From the NCBI GenBank assembly GCA_023420795.1, contig JAEZVM010000433.1, positions 1 through 22,410 of the forward strand: a stretch of 22,410 nt of DNA, given 5' to 3'. The notes beneath the pieces were generated by a model. That model did no database searches and was not told the origin of the DNA. It was given only the letters and a program-made list of their open reading frames with translations. The position numbers and the translations under genes are program-made. The stretch comes from Pseudomonadota bacterium. GTDB lineage: Bacteria; Pseudomonadota; Gammaproteobacteria; Burkholderiales; Burkholderiaceae_D. Positions 8,260 through 16,346 of the stretch are shown in pieces (the first letter of the stretch is position 1; the number at the start of each line of letters is the position of its first letter).

Positions 8260-9762
8260 TTATCCCCTCAGCCGTACGCGCCGGCTGATCGTTTCTCTTA
8301 CCCACGAGGAGCCCACTGCCGCCGTGGTCAGCAGTCCGGCACTGAGCGCCGCTATCCACATAGCGATCGGAATGCGCTCGCGCGGCCATTCCATGAACCA
8401 ATGTGCAACCAGAGAAACGGCCACAGTCACCAATACAATGCCTCCCACGTCCCGCAACACCCATTGAACATGCAACCCCTTGGCAAACCGGTTGTGTACG
8501 CGTGGTATCCAGAAAACGAACAAGGCGGCATTCGTGCAGAGCCAGGCATATCCTGCACCGATCGCGCCGTAATGAAGGGTCGCCAGAATGAGCGCCGGCA
8601 CGAGCACGACAACGAACAGCACGTTTCCGATCAAGTGCATTCGCATGTCACCCTTTGCGAACTGCAGGTAATACGGAAATGCACCGAAGGCGAGAATACC
8701 GTTGCCCAACGCGTACAGGGTCAGTACGGGCGCTGCCTTGCTCGCGATTTCCGCATCGCCTGTCCATGCCCATAGAATCTGCTCAGAAAATGTCGCCAGC
8801 ATCAATGCGACGGGGACCGCGATTACACCGATCAACTGCGTAGCGTTCCGGTACAGGCGTATCACCCCATCCTCGTCACCTTGCGCCGACAACCGTGCAA
8901 GACGAGGCTGCAGCGCGCTGCTTGTCGGCCCGGCAACCAGCGTCACGCCGTTGGCGACCAACACGGCTAGCGTGAAATACGCGTAATCCGTCAGCGGCAA
9001 GAGACGCGATAGCAGCAGCTTGTCCGTTTGCGTTACCAACACCCAGACAAAATGTGTGAAGGCTACCGTAAGCGAGAACTTGAGGACCGGACGTAGCGGC
9101 TGCCAGCGCCACGGCACTCTCATACCCTTGTCTATCTTCGGCAACACGCGATAAGTCTTCACTAGGAGCGTCGATGTTTCAAGAATCGCGACCGCCAGCT
9201 GAAAACCGAAGAACAGAACGGGGCTGGAACCCACATAGATAAAGAATGGAATGACCAGCACGAAGCGGACCGTGGCGACGGCGCTATTGAAACTGCTCAA
9301 CCAAACCTGGCGCTCGAATCCGGCAATGGCGCCACGGTACAACCCAGATACCCAGCGCAATGCGATCGCTAGTGCCATCAACATGATGGAATGCGTCACC
9401 TCTGCCAACGGCAGCCGCTGTATCTGTAGCCAGCCTGAGGCAATTGCCTCCGCGCCGGCGATCATGGCAGCAGCGCCAACCACGGCAATGCCGTAGAAGA
9501 TTCCCTCCAGCGCCCTCAGCAGGCGGCGCAGGCTCAATGCGTCGGTCGCGCCACCCTGAAAGCGGGCGGCCTCCCGCGTCATGGTCGGCCTGAGCCCCAT
9601 ATCCAGAAGCTGAAACCAGGTTTGAAGCACGGCGAAGAAGCCGATCAGGCCGTATGCTTCGGTGCCCATATAGCGGACGTAGGCAGGCACCATCACTATA
9701 CCGATCAGCGTGACGTAAATTTGACTGACATAGTTGGCGATAATGTTGTGTTTCAGGGACAT
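8260..9762 (-). CDS. wzx: Repeat-unit flippase, Wzx / polysaccharide transporter, 500 aa
   Basis: The start at ATG 9762 gives MSLKHNIIANYVSQIYVTL, the standard MOP-superfamily opening (N-terminal amphipathic turn, then membrane segment 1). The longer frame from 9825 lies inside the upstream gene. About 12 to 14 hydrophobic segments run through the protein, with GLIGFFAVLQTWFQLLDMGL and PTMTREAARFQGG as seen in Wzx/RfbX-like proteins. Role: moving the undecaprenyl-pyrophosphate repeat unit from the cytoplasmic to the periplasmic leaflet. Its start overlaps the end of the preceding PLP-fold gene by ten bases, indicating a single transcript and probable translational coupling. Confidence 0.88.
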   Translation of the reverse strand: MSLKHNIIANYVSQIYVTLIGIVMVPAYVRYMGTEAYGLIGFFAVLQTWFQLLDMGLRPTMTREAARFQGGATDALSLRRLLRALEGIFYGIAVVGAAAMIAGAEAIASGWLQIQRLPLAEVTHSIMLMALAIALRWVSGLYRGAIAGFERQVWLSSFNSAVATVRFVLVIPFFIYVGSSPVLFFGFQLAVAILETSTLLVKTYRVLPKIDKGMRVPWRWQPLRPVLKFSLTVAFTHFVWVLVTQTDKLLLSRLLPLTDYAYFTLAVLVANGVTLVAGPTSSALQPRLARLSAQGDEDGVIRLYRNATQLIGVIAVPVALMLATFSEQILWAWTGDAEIASKAAPVLTLYALGNGILAFGAFPYYLQFAKGDMRMHLIGNVLFVVVLVPALILATLHYGAIGAGYAWLCTNAALFVFWIPRVHNRFAKGLHVQWVLRDVGGIVLVTVAVSLVAHWFMEWPRERIPIAMWIAALSAGLLTTAAVGSSWVRETISRRVRLRG

Positions 9763-10835
9763 TTGATATTGCCTGCCTGTGTGCCTTCCGTGATTCTCGA
9801 TCCGCTGGCCACCGCCCAATTCCACTGCTCGCGCATGTCAGATGCTACGGCGCTGTCCTGACCGGCCGTTTCCCAATATTCCTGACAAGCCTCAACGATT
9901 CGTTCCATTTCACTTTCGCCGTATCGCTGGTCACAGGGAAGCGGAACAAGATTCCTTGCTAGGAATGTCTCGTAGAGCGCATGCTCTGCATGCTTCAGCA
10001 CATCGTTCCAGTAGGTCGGAACATAGATTCTTTTCCTGATCAAGCATTCCCTAAGTCCCGCGCTTTCCATAAGCAATGGATAGCACATGGGGCCGTCGGC
10101 TTCGACAGGATCGATTTGCAGCAGGTTGTGGCGGCCAAGCCGCGCATGCAGATAGGCAAAATTCCGGTTGCGGGCACGACGCACGCTGTCATAGTCGATT
10201 GACGATAAAATCCGCCTCGTCAGGGCGGACATCCTTCTCGGTTCCTGGTGAAACAGCGTCTGCTCGGCGCTATGATGGCCGGCATAGGCCTCCTCCGGCG
10301 AAAAGGCAGCTCTTTTAAGCAGCGGGAGAGCGCGTTCGTAGGAACCGTCGTCGACCACCGCTGGTTCTTCCAGGGAGAGGGAGGAAATCAACCAGCCGCC
10401 GTCCGGAACACCCAGGAACTTTCGAGGGGAATAAATCGACGCTAAGCAGTGGAACGGTGGCGAGAACAGTGCCTGCGAAGCGTCAATCACGATACAGGAT
10501 GGGTCGAATCGATCAAGCAGGGAATATGCATATCGGGTGCGAAGCCCGAAATAGTTGACATAGACAAGCCATTCCCCGTCGGCCGGCCGTATGTTCTCGG
10601 CCAAGCGGAAGCCTTCGTCGATGCGGTAAAACGTGACATCGACATCCGCCTGCCGCAGCGAGTCGAACATCGTCCGGCACATGTAGTACGGCATCCATAC
10701 CCGCCTTGGCCGCCCCGCTTGCAACAGCGCCAGAAACGCCGCTCGCGCGGACTGGAATTCGATCGCTCCCGGATAAAGAGGAGCGTTCGGCGCCGGAAAT
10801 TCCAGCTCAAAGTATCCGCCTATCGCATCGCTCAT
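9753..10835 (-). CDS. Divergent fold-type I PLP-dependent aminotransferase-like protein, 360 aa
   Basis: The ATG at 10835 has GGAG nine bases upstream; the frame extends further up but that part overlaps the preceding gene. The protein starts MSDAIGGYFELEFPAPNAP. Two landmarks support the aspartate-aminotransferase fold: CIVIDASQALF, where Asp118 would contact the pyridine nitrogen, and SPRKFLGVPDGGWL, where Lys139 would form the Schiff base, followed by the Gly-Gly seen in DegT enzymes (compare KVFNTFEGGAI in the neighbour). Overall similarity to DegT/DnrJ/EryC1 proteins is low. It is 31 bases downstream of the VioA-type gene and overlaps wzx. It may aminate a second sugar or modify the same one; I do not assign a reaction. 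Confidence 0.65.
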   Translation of the reverse strand: MSDAIGGYFELEFPAPNAPLYPGAIEFQSARAAFLALLQAGRPRRVWMPYYMCRTMFDSLRQADVDVTFYRIDEGFRLAENIRPADGEWLVYVNYFGLRTRYAYSLLDRFDPSCIVIDASQALFSPPFHCLASIYSPRKFLGVPDGGWLISSLSLEEPAVVDDGSYERALPLLKRAAFSPEEAYAGHHSAEQTLFHQEPRRMSALTRRILSSIDYDSVRRARNRNFAYLHARLGRHNLLQIDPVEADGPMCYPLLMESAGLRECLIRKRIYVPTYWNDVLKHAEHALYETFLARNLVPLPCDQRYGESEMERIVEACQEYWETAGQDSAVASDMREQWNWAVASGSRITEGTQAGNIKCP

Positions 10836-10866
10836 CGGCACTCCGCTCCGAAAACAAGCGCCTCTC

Positions 10867-12015
10867 TCATAACTGCTCCTTGATGATGCGTGTGATCGAA
10901 TGGATCTGATCTTCTCCGAGGTCCGGGTATATCGGCAGGCAAAGCACCCTGTTCGCCACATCTACCGCGACCGGCAGGTTGTCCCGCTGGGCCGACTGCA
11001 ATCCGCGATACATCGGAAAGTCAGAAATCAGAGGGAAGAAATAGCGACGTGCGTAAATATTGTTATCGCGCAGTTTGTGAAAGAGCGCATCACGGCTGAT
11101 CGGGTAGTCGCTACCCACCAGAATAGGAAAGTAGGAATGATTCGCCAGTTTTTCGCCGGATTCCCTGACACACTCGATGCCAGGAACCTTAGCCAGCAGT
11201 TCACGATAGGTGACTGCGATCTTCTTGCGCCGCGCCAGCGCGTGCTCGATGTGCTGCAGTTGTAACAGCCCCAGCGCCGCGTTCAGTTCACTCATCTTGC
11301 CGTTGATGCCGGGCGCTACCACCGTAGTCTCATCGACAAAGCCAAAATTTTTCAGATGGTCGATCCGCTGCTTGGTCTTGGCATCTGGGCAGACGATCGC
11401 TCCGCCCTCGAAGGTGTTAAAGACCTTGGTTGCGTGGAAGCTGATCACCGACAGATCGCCATGACGCAGGATGCTGCCACCATCGTCCTCGACGCCGAAT
11501 GCGTGGGCGGCGTCATAGATCAGGTGCAGGTTGTAGTTGTCCGCGATTTTCTGGATCGCCTCGACATCGCACGGATGGCCGTAGCAGTGGACCGGCATGA
11601 TGGCGGTGGTCTGTGGCGTGATCGCGGCTTCGATCCGGGACGGATCGAGGTTCAGCGTATCCGGGTCGATATCGACGAACACCGGCTTGATTCCGTTCCA
11701 CAGCAGGGAATGCGCGGTTGCGACAAAAGAGTATGGCGTCGTGATCACCTCTCCGGTGATGCGCAGCGCCTGCAACGCCGTCACCAATGCAAGAGTGCCG
11801 TTGGAAAACAACGCGATATGATCAACGCCCAGGTATTCGCACAACGCCTTTTCGAGTCGCTGGTGAAACGGACCGCCGTTCGTCAGGACCTTGCTGTCCC
11901 AGATTTTTTCCAGGTAGGGCAGGAACTCCTCCAGCGGCGGAAGATGCGGCTGGGTGACGTATATCGGCCGGATCTGTTCCGGCAGGAGAGCGTAGACAGC
12001 ATTACTGTTGTTCAT
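10867..12015 (-). CDS. vioA: DegT/DnrJ/EryC1 sugar aminotransferase, VioA type, 382 aa
   Basis: PLP-dependent enzyme of the sugar 4-aminotransferase family. Visible landmarks: SNGTLALVTALQ near residue 71 (cofactor phosphate region), YDAAHAFG with Asp168 for the pyridine nitrogen, and SFHATKVFNTFEGGAI with Lys197 as the Schiff-base lysine. The opening VTQPHLPPLEEFLPYLEKIW and the SFHATKVFNTFEGG block match what I know of VioA, which makes dTDP-4-amino-4,6-dideoxyglucose from the 4-keto sugar and glutamate. The precursor would need dTDP-glucose synthase and dehydratase, which are not in the window. GAGG lies eight bases before the ATG. The formyltransferase in the same block supports a 4-amino product that is N-formylated. 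Family assignment is firm; the exact sugar is likely but not proven. Confidence 0.85.
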   Translation of the reverse strand: MNNSNAVYALLPEQIRPIYVTQPHLPPLEEFLPYLEKIWDSKVLTNGGPFHQRLEKALCEYLGVDHIALFSNGTLALVTALQALRITGEVITTPYSFVATAHSLLWNGIKPVFVDIDPDTLNLDPSRIEAAITPQTTAIMPVHCYGHPCDVEAIQKIADNYNLHLIYDAAHAFGVEDDGGSILRHGDLSVISFHATKVFNTFEGGAIVCPDAKTKQRIDHLKNFGFVDETTVVAPGINGKMSELNAALGLLQLQHIEHALARRKKIAVTYRELLAKVPGIECVRESGEKLANHSYFPILVGSDYPISRDALFHKLRDNNIYARRYFFPLISDFPMYRGLQSAQRDNLPVAVDVANRVLCLPIYPDLGEDQIHSITRIIKEQL

Positions 12016-12115
12016 GGTCGCCTCGTTTCATGTATTGGATGGTCGGACTCTACGTTCCAAGCAGCCGGTTGGCGCGTCCACCGGAACCGGGCACAGCATC
12101 TCGTGACGTCGGCAT

Positions 12116-13159
12116 TCAGATGCCGAAATGGCTTCCTCTTTTGCTTTGCTTCACATACCAAGGCATTGCCTCGGCCAATCCATGACGCACCGGATATGCC
12201 GGCACATATCCGAGGCGGTTGGCGGCCTTGCTGATGTCTGCCTGCGAATGCCGCACGTCTCCCGTCCGAAAATCACCGAACGCAGGTTCACGGATGCAGT
12301 CGATGTCGTTGTTGCGCAGTTCCGATTTCAGATAGCCGAACAACTGGATCAGGGTCGTCGTGTCGCCGACGGCGACGTTATAGACCTGATTCCGGCTTTC
12401 TTCCGGAGCGGTCGCCGCCAGCAGGTTGGCCTGCACCGCGTTTTCCACGAAGCAGAAATCCCGGCTTGTCATTCCATCGCCGTTGATGACCACCTCGCCG
12501 CCACCGATCATCGCGGCGATCCACTTCGGGATCACCGCCGCGTAGGCGCCATTTGGGTCCTGCCGCTTCCCAAATACATTGAAGTAGCGCAGGCCTATCG
12601 TATTGAAACCGTAGCAACGCGAGAACACCTCTGCGTACAGCTCATTGACATACTTGGTCACGGCGTAAGGCGATAGTGGTCGGCCTATCCTTTCTTCAAC
12701 CTTGGGCAGCGACGGATGATCGCCATAGGTTGAACTCGATGCGGCGTACACGAAGGATGCAACACCAGCATCGCGCGCTGCGACGAGCATGTTGAGAAAG
12801 CCGCTCACATTCACCTCGTTGGAGGTGACAGGATCCTTGATCGAACGGGGAACGGAGCCAAGCGCGGCCTGATGCAGCACATAGTCGATTGAGGAAGCCG
12901 CCTCGCGGCATGTTTCCAGATCACGAATATCGCCACGGATGAAACGAAAGCGCTGCCATTGCTCCGGACTGACCAGCTCCTGCACCTCGTCCAGGTTGTG
13001 CTGATAGCCGGTCGCAAAGTTATCCAATCCTGTCACCGCCTGGTCGAGCTTCAGGAGCGTCTCCAGCAGGTTGGAGCCTATGAAGCCGGCACAGCCGGTG
13101 ATGAGCCATCTCTTCGGGTGCTTCCGCAATTCGGTCTGAACGGTTTCAAATCGGTTCAT
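12116..13159 (-). CDS. wbpP: UDP-N-acetylglucosamine 4-epimerase (WbpP/TviC type), 347 aa
   Basis: Starting at ATG 13159 gives MNRFETVQTELRKHPKRWLI; the extended frame upstream overlaps the dehydrogenase gene. It is a short-chain dehydrogenase/reductase of the extended class: GCAGFIG (residues 22-28) binds NAD, and the catalytic set is SSS (141-143) with Tyr165 and Lys169 in SPYAVTKYVNELYA. Long blocks such as LDNFATG, LHQAALGSVPRSI, YAASSSTYGDHP and NVFGKRQDPNGAYAAVIPKW match Pseudomonas WbpP, which interconverts UDP-GlcNAc with UDP-GalNAc and the corresponding uronic acids. It is adjacent to a TviB/WbpO-type dehydrogenase, so the pair should give UDP-GalNAcA in the cytoplasm. The gap to the dehydrogenase is 61 bases and to vioA 100 bases, with no clear terminator in either. 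Confidence 0.95.
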   Translation of the reverse strand: MNRFETVQTELRKHPKRWLITGCAGFIGSNLLETLLKLDQAVTGLDNFATGYQHNLDEVQELVSPEQWQRFRFIRGDIRDLETCREAASSIDYVLHQAALGSVPRSIKDPVTSNEVNVSGFLNMLVAARDAGVASFVYAASSSTYGDHPSLPKVEERIGRPLSPYAVTKYVNELYAEVFSRCYGFNTIGLRYFNVFGKRQDPNGAYAAVIPKWIAAMIGGGEVVINGDGMTSRDFCFVENAVQANLLAATAPEESRNQVYNVAVGDTTTLIQLFGYLKSELRNNDIDCIREPAFGDFRTGDVRHSQADISKAANRLGYVPAYPVRHGLAEAMPWYVKQSKRGSHFGI

Positions 13160-13220
13160 GCAGTCACTCTCTCGGTTCGAGCAGGTTGAGAATTGCCGGG
13201 CAGGACAAGAATCGGCGCCG

Positions 13221-14498
13221 TCAGAGGCGGATATCCGATTCCGCCTTCGGCAGGACATACTTCAGGTCGAACAGGACATGATTCTTCTTGCCGTAGCGGC
13301 GCAGGCCGGCCGTTCCCAGCTCGCGGAACTGGCGATGCGCGACGGCAAGCACGATCGCGTCGTAGCTACCTGGAACCAGCTCGCGCACCGGCGTGATGCC
13401 GTATTCATGCTGCGCGCTCTCTGCACTCACCCAAGGATCGAAGACATCGACCTCGACGTTGTAGTCCCGGAGCTTGCGGATGCTGTCCACCACCTTGGTA
13501 TTACGCAGATCAGGACAGTTCTCCTTGAAAGCCATGCCCATGAACAGGACGCGCGCATTCTCGATCTGGATGCGCCGCCGAATCATCTGCTTGATCAGCT
13601 GCCCCACGACATAACCACCCATGTTGTCGTTGATGCGGCGCCCCGCAAGGATCACCTGCGGGTGATAGCCGAGCGCCTCGGCCTTGTGCGTCAGGTAGTA
13701 CGGATCCACGCCGATGCAGTGCCCGCCAACCAGACCGGGCCGGAACGGTAGGAAATTCCATTTCGTTCCCGCCGCGTTGAGCACGTCTTCGGTATCAATG
13801 CCAAGCTTCCTGAAGATGATGGCCAGCTCGTTCATCAGCGCAATATTGAGGTCGCGCTGCGTGTTCTCGATGACCTTTGCCGCTTCCGCCACCTTAATCG
13901 ACGCCGCCTTGTGCGTGCCTGCTTCGATAATGGACGCGTAGAGGGAATCGATGAAATCCGCGGTCTCCAGAGTCGAGCCGGAGGTCACCTTGGTAATCGA
14001 GGTGAGCCGGTGTTCCTTGTCGCCCGGGTTGATGCGCTCCGGGCTGTAGCCGGCAAAAAAGTCCTCGTTGAACTTCAGCCCCGATACGCGCTCGATGACG
14101 GGCACGCAGTATTCCTCGGTAGCCCCCGGATAAACGGTGGACTCATAAACGACGATATCGCCCTGCTTGATCACCTTGCCGACCGTCTCGGATGCCAGCC
14201 GCAGAGGCGTGAGGTCGGGATTTTTGTGTTCGTCCACCGGGGTCGGAACGGTCACGATATAGACGGTCGCCCTCCTCAGCTCTTCGATATCCGTCGAGTA
14301 GCTCAGGCGCGATGCTGCCTGCAGTTCCTCCCTGCTTGTTTCCAGCGTGACGTCGATCCCCTCCTGCAGTTCGCGCACCCGGCGTTCGTTGATGTCAAAT
14401 CCGAGAGTGGGATACTGCTTGCCGAACTCCACTGCCAGAGGCAATCCGACATAACCGAGGCCAATGATCGCGATGCTGGTATTTTTCGATACTTTCAT
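13221..14498 (-). CDS. tviB: UDP-HexNAc 6-dehydrogenase (TviB/WbpO type), 425 aa
   Basis: Member of the UDP-glucose/GDP-mannose dehydrogenase family. The N-terminal Rossmann motif GLGYVG is at residues 13-18; VPTPVDEHKNPDL follows at 84-96; the catalytic Cys261 is in GGHCIGVDPYYLTHKA; Lys208 and Asn212 in KVIENTQRDLN belong to the active site. The length is typical. Sequence blocks such as YSPERINPGDKEHRL and GTKWNFLPFRPGLVGGHC fit the TviB/WbpO subgroup, which oxidises UDP-GlcNAc or UDP-GalNAc to the uronic acid with two NAD. It is the first gene after the ops leader, so its expression should depend most directly on the antiterminator. I see only a weak ribosome binding site (AGAG) upstream of the ATG. 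Confidence 0.95.
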   Translation of the reverse strand: MKVSKNTSIAIIGLGYVGLPLAVEFGKQYPTLGFDINERRVRELQEGIDVTLETSREELQAASRLSYSTDIEELRRATVYIVTVPTPVDEHKNPDLTPLRLASETVGKVIKQGDIVVYESTVYPGATEEYCVPVIERVSGLKFNEDFFAGYSPERINPGDKEHRLTSITKVTSGSTLETADFIDSLYASIIEAGTHKAASIKVAEAAKVIENTQRDLNIALMNELAIIFRKLGIDTEDVLNAAGTKWNFLPFRPGLVGGHCIGVDPYYLTHKAEALGYHPQVILAGRRINDNMGGYVVGQLIKQMIRRRIQIENARVLFMGMAFKENCPDLRNTKVVDSIRKLRDYNVEVDVFDPWVSAESAQHEYGITPVRELVPGSYDAIVLAVAHRQFRELGTAGLRRYGKKNHVLFDLKYVLPKAESDIRL

Positions 14499-14550
14499 GA
14501 TGAACTCTGCCGTCGAGTACTACGTTGTTAATAAGCCGGCCCTAAAGCTT

Positions 14551-14580
14551 CCGGGCACGCTACCGCCCTTGGATTAAGGG
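14551..14580 (-). promoter_or_regulatory. ops / JUMPstart element in the leader of the main polysaccharide operon
   Basis: On the minus strand, 14567 to 14555 reads GGCGGTAGCGTGC, identical to the E. coli ops sequence recognised by RfaH on the paused elongation complex. It is embedded in CCAAGGGCGGTAGCGTGCCC, like enterobacterial JUMPstart sites. Local folding: GGGC and GCCC flank the ops core, and an alternative stem CCCTT/AAGGG (14566-14580) shares the ops guanines, so the two structures exclude each other. The site lies 110 bases after the antiterminator stop codon and 57 bases before the dehydrogenase ATG. Confidence 0.9.
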
Positions 14581-14676
14581 TCATCATCCAAAAAACCGTC
14601 TTGCCTACCAATGTCTTGAAAACCGGCCGTCGCGCTGTTCGATACGTTGCGCCCAGCCTGCCTTTCCTGCTGCTGC

Positions 14677-15186
14677 CTATGCCACCTTGCGCAGCGTTTC
14701 CACTGCAAACTTCAATTTCTGCGGCTGGTTCATCAGTTCGATCAGCACCAGCGCACGCGCCTCGCCGTCGGAAAGCTGATAGATTCCCTCCAGACCCGCA
14801 AAGGGCCCGTTGACCACGGCGACCCGTTCGCCCGACTCGAACAGAGGCGGTTGCGGCATGTTCTGCCGTGCCCGGATCGCTTCGATGCAAACATCCGGCA
14901 GCGTCGCGAACCGCCCCCCAAAGGACACCATCCTGCTGACGCCGCGCGTATTGCGTATCGGCGACCAATGGCAATCGGCAGTGTTCAGGTGAACAAACAG
15001 ATAGCCGGAGAACAGTGGCTCCGTGCAGCTTTCGAGCTTGCTGCGCACCCGCTTCTTCGCATTCCATGTCGGCAGGAAGCAGGTGAAGCCCTGGTTCTGC
15101 AATTGCTGCAGCGCGCGGAATTCCTGCTTTGGCTTGGTCTGCACGAGATGCCATGCCGCCGGTGCATGAAGATCGCGAGCATTCAC
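14677..15186 (-). CDS. rfaH: RfaH-like transcription antiterminator (NusG paralogue), 169 aa
   Basis: I place the start at GTG 15186, because it overlaps the TGA of the preceding gene (GTGA) and has GGGAG at a good distance; the frame extends upstream but only within that gene. The N-terminal NGN domain shows WHLVQTKPKQEFRALQQL, EPLFSGYLFVHL and NTRGVSRMVSFGGRFATLP, closely resembling the RfaH pattern TRGVS-x-x-V-x-FG. The C-terminal KOW domain (about 118-169) has GERVAVVNGPFAGLEGIY and DGEARALVLIELM. Family role: joins RNA polymerase at ops pauses, suppresses Rho termination and pausing, and helps ribosome loading. A perfect ops site lies directly downstream. The gene's position upstream of its own target, rather than at a distant locus as in E. 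coli, suggests a dedicated regulator of this operon. Confidence 0.93.
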   Translation of the reverse strand: MNARDLHAPAAWHLVQTKPKQEFRALQQLQNQGFTCFLPTWNAKKRVRSKLESCTEPLFSGYLFVHLNTADCHWSPIRNTRGVSRMVSFGGRFATLPDVCIEAIRARQNMPQPPLFESGERVAVVNGPFAGLEGIYQLSDGEARALVLIELMNQPQKLKFAVETLRKVA

Positions 15187-16346
15187 GGCAACTCCCTCAT
15201 CACCGGCCGTGCGCGCAACAGTCCCAGTGCTACAACAGGATTCGGATGCCAATGCCCCCGTACCAGCCGGGCATAGATGGCAACATAGAAAACGCAGTGT
15301 CCAACCATTACCGCCGTCGCACCGGCAACGGTGGTGCCGAATACCACGGCCAGCAGCGTCAGGTTGGAGATCCAGGAAGCAATCATGCAGGCGACTGCAG
15401 CGTTGCGAATCCAGGGACGACTGCTGTCGCGCGGAAGAACCTGGCACACCACGCGGCGATAAATCAGCGTGTGCAGATGAAGCCTGTCTGGCGCGCCCGG
15501 GCTGATTCTCCTTATCAGCTTCCTGCGATAGATGCTGTAAATAACTTCAATGACCGGATAGCCGCAGATGGCCAGAACCTGCCAGGTATTGATCTGTGGG
15601 TTTCTGGTGACGAGCAGCACCGCGACCTCGGCAAGCCAGAAGCCCAGCAGATAGGCACCGCCGTCACCCATGAATATGCGACCGGTCGGATAATTGACGA
15701 GCAGGAAACCGAGCGATGCGCCGATGCCGACGAGAGCCAGGCTCAGGACGAAGGCGTCGTCTGCCTTCCATGCGAGGAAACCGAGCCCGGCAAGCATGAT
15801 CACCACCGCACTGCCTGCCACGCCGTTGAATCCGTCGATAATATTGATCGAATTCGCCACACCCGCGACTGCAAATGCGGTCACGGCAATCGCAGCCAGC
15901 GGTGATACATGCAGCAGCGTATCGATGCCCCACATGTCCAACCGGGGAAGAATCGCGCCCAGCAGCCAGCACGCCAGCAGCGCGCTTGCGAAGGTGGCGA
16001 GAAGACGCGCTTTCACAGAAACTTTCTTCGTCAGATCCTCAAGCAGGCCGGCAGCAAACGCAGGCATTACCGCTAGCAAAAGCTTGAAGAAGCTGTCGTT
16101 TCCGATCTGGACCGCCTGTACGTCATTCATCGAACCGAGAATGCAGGCGATCAGGATGCCGACCAGTATCGCAATGCCGCCGATACGCGGAACCGGTGTC
16201 TTGTGGAATTTCTGGATGCCCGCAATATCCTTGTCCAGAGAGTGCTTTCCATGCCACCCTTGGGTCAGAACAATGAGCAGGCTAGCCAGGAAGCTGCCTA
16301 TCGCGGCGACAGATAAAGCGCCGGCCATTTCAGTTGCTGACATCAT
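15183..16346 (-). CDS. Undecaprenyl-phosphate sugar-1-phosphate transferase (WecA/WbpL family), 387 aa
   Basis: Integral membrane enzyme of the MraY/WecA/WbpL family with about 10 to 11 hydrophobic segments. Landmarks: KFHKTPVPRIGGIAI (47-61), GLLEDLTKKVSVKARL (100-115), NSINIIDGFNGVAG (165-178), GRIFMGDGGAYLLG (222-235) and the cytoplasmic HLH at 290-292. In WecA and MraY the 103-104 position is Asp-Asp; here it is Glu-Asp. Role: transferring a HexNAc-1-phosphate to undecaprenyl phosphate to start the repeat unit on the inner membrane. The donor might be UDP-GlcNAc, UDP-QuiNAc or UDP-FucNAc; the sequence does not decide. It is the first gene of the main block, with a long non-coding leader upstream, and its TGA overlaps the GTG start of the antiterminator. 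Two adjacent ATGs (16346, 16343) are possible starts. Confidence 0.9.
   Translation of the reverse strand: MMSATEMAGALSVAAIGSFLASLLIVLTQGWHGKHSLDKDIAGIQKFHKTPVPRIGGIAILVGILIACILGSMNDVQAVQIGNDSFFKLLLAVMPAFAAGLLEDLTKKVSVKARLLATFASALLACWLLGAILPRLDMWGIDTLLHVSPLAAIAVTAFAVAGVANSINIIDGFNGVAGSAVVIMLAGLGFLAWKADDAFVLSLALVGIGASLGFLLVNYPTGRIFMGDGGAYLLGFWLAEVAVLLVTRNPQINTWQVLAICGYPVIEVIYSIYRRKLIRRISPGAPDRLHLHTLIYRRVVCQVLPRDSSRPWIRNAAVACMIASWISNLTLLAVVFGTTVAGATAVMVGHCVFYVAIYARLVRGHWHPNPVVALGLLRARPVMRELP

Noticed and set aside
7747..8775. Plus-strand open frame (342 codons) opposite the GT2 and wzx genes
   Set aside because: Crosses the junction of two recognised genes and shows no domain; a shadow frame.
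14528..15154. 208-codon minus-strand frame overlapping the antiterminator in another phase
   Set aside because: The 14677-15186 frame gives a clear RfaH protein; this one gives no similarity and runs through the ops site.
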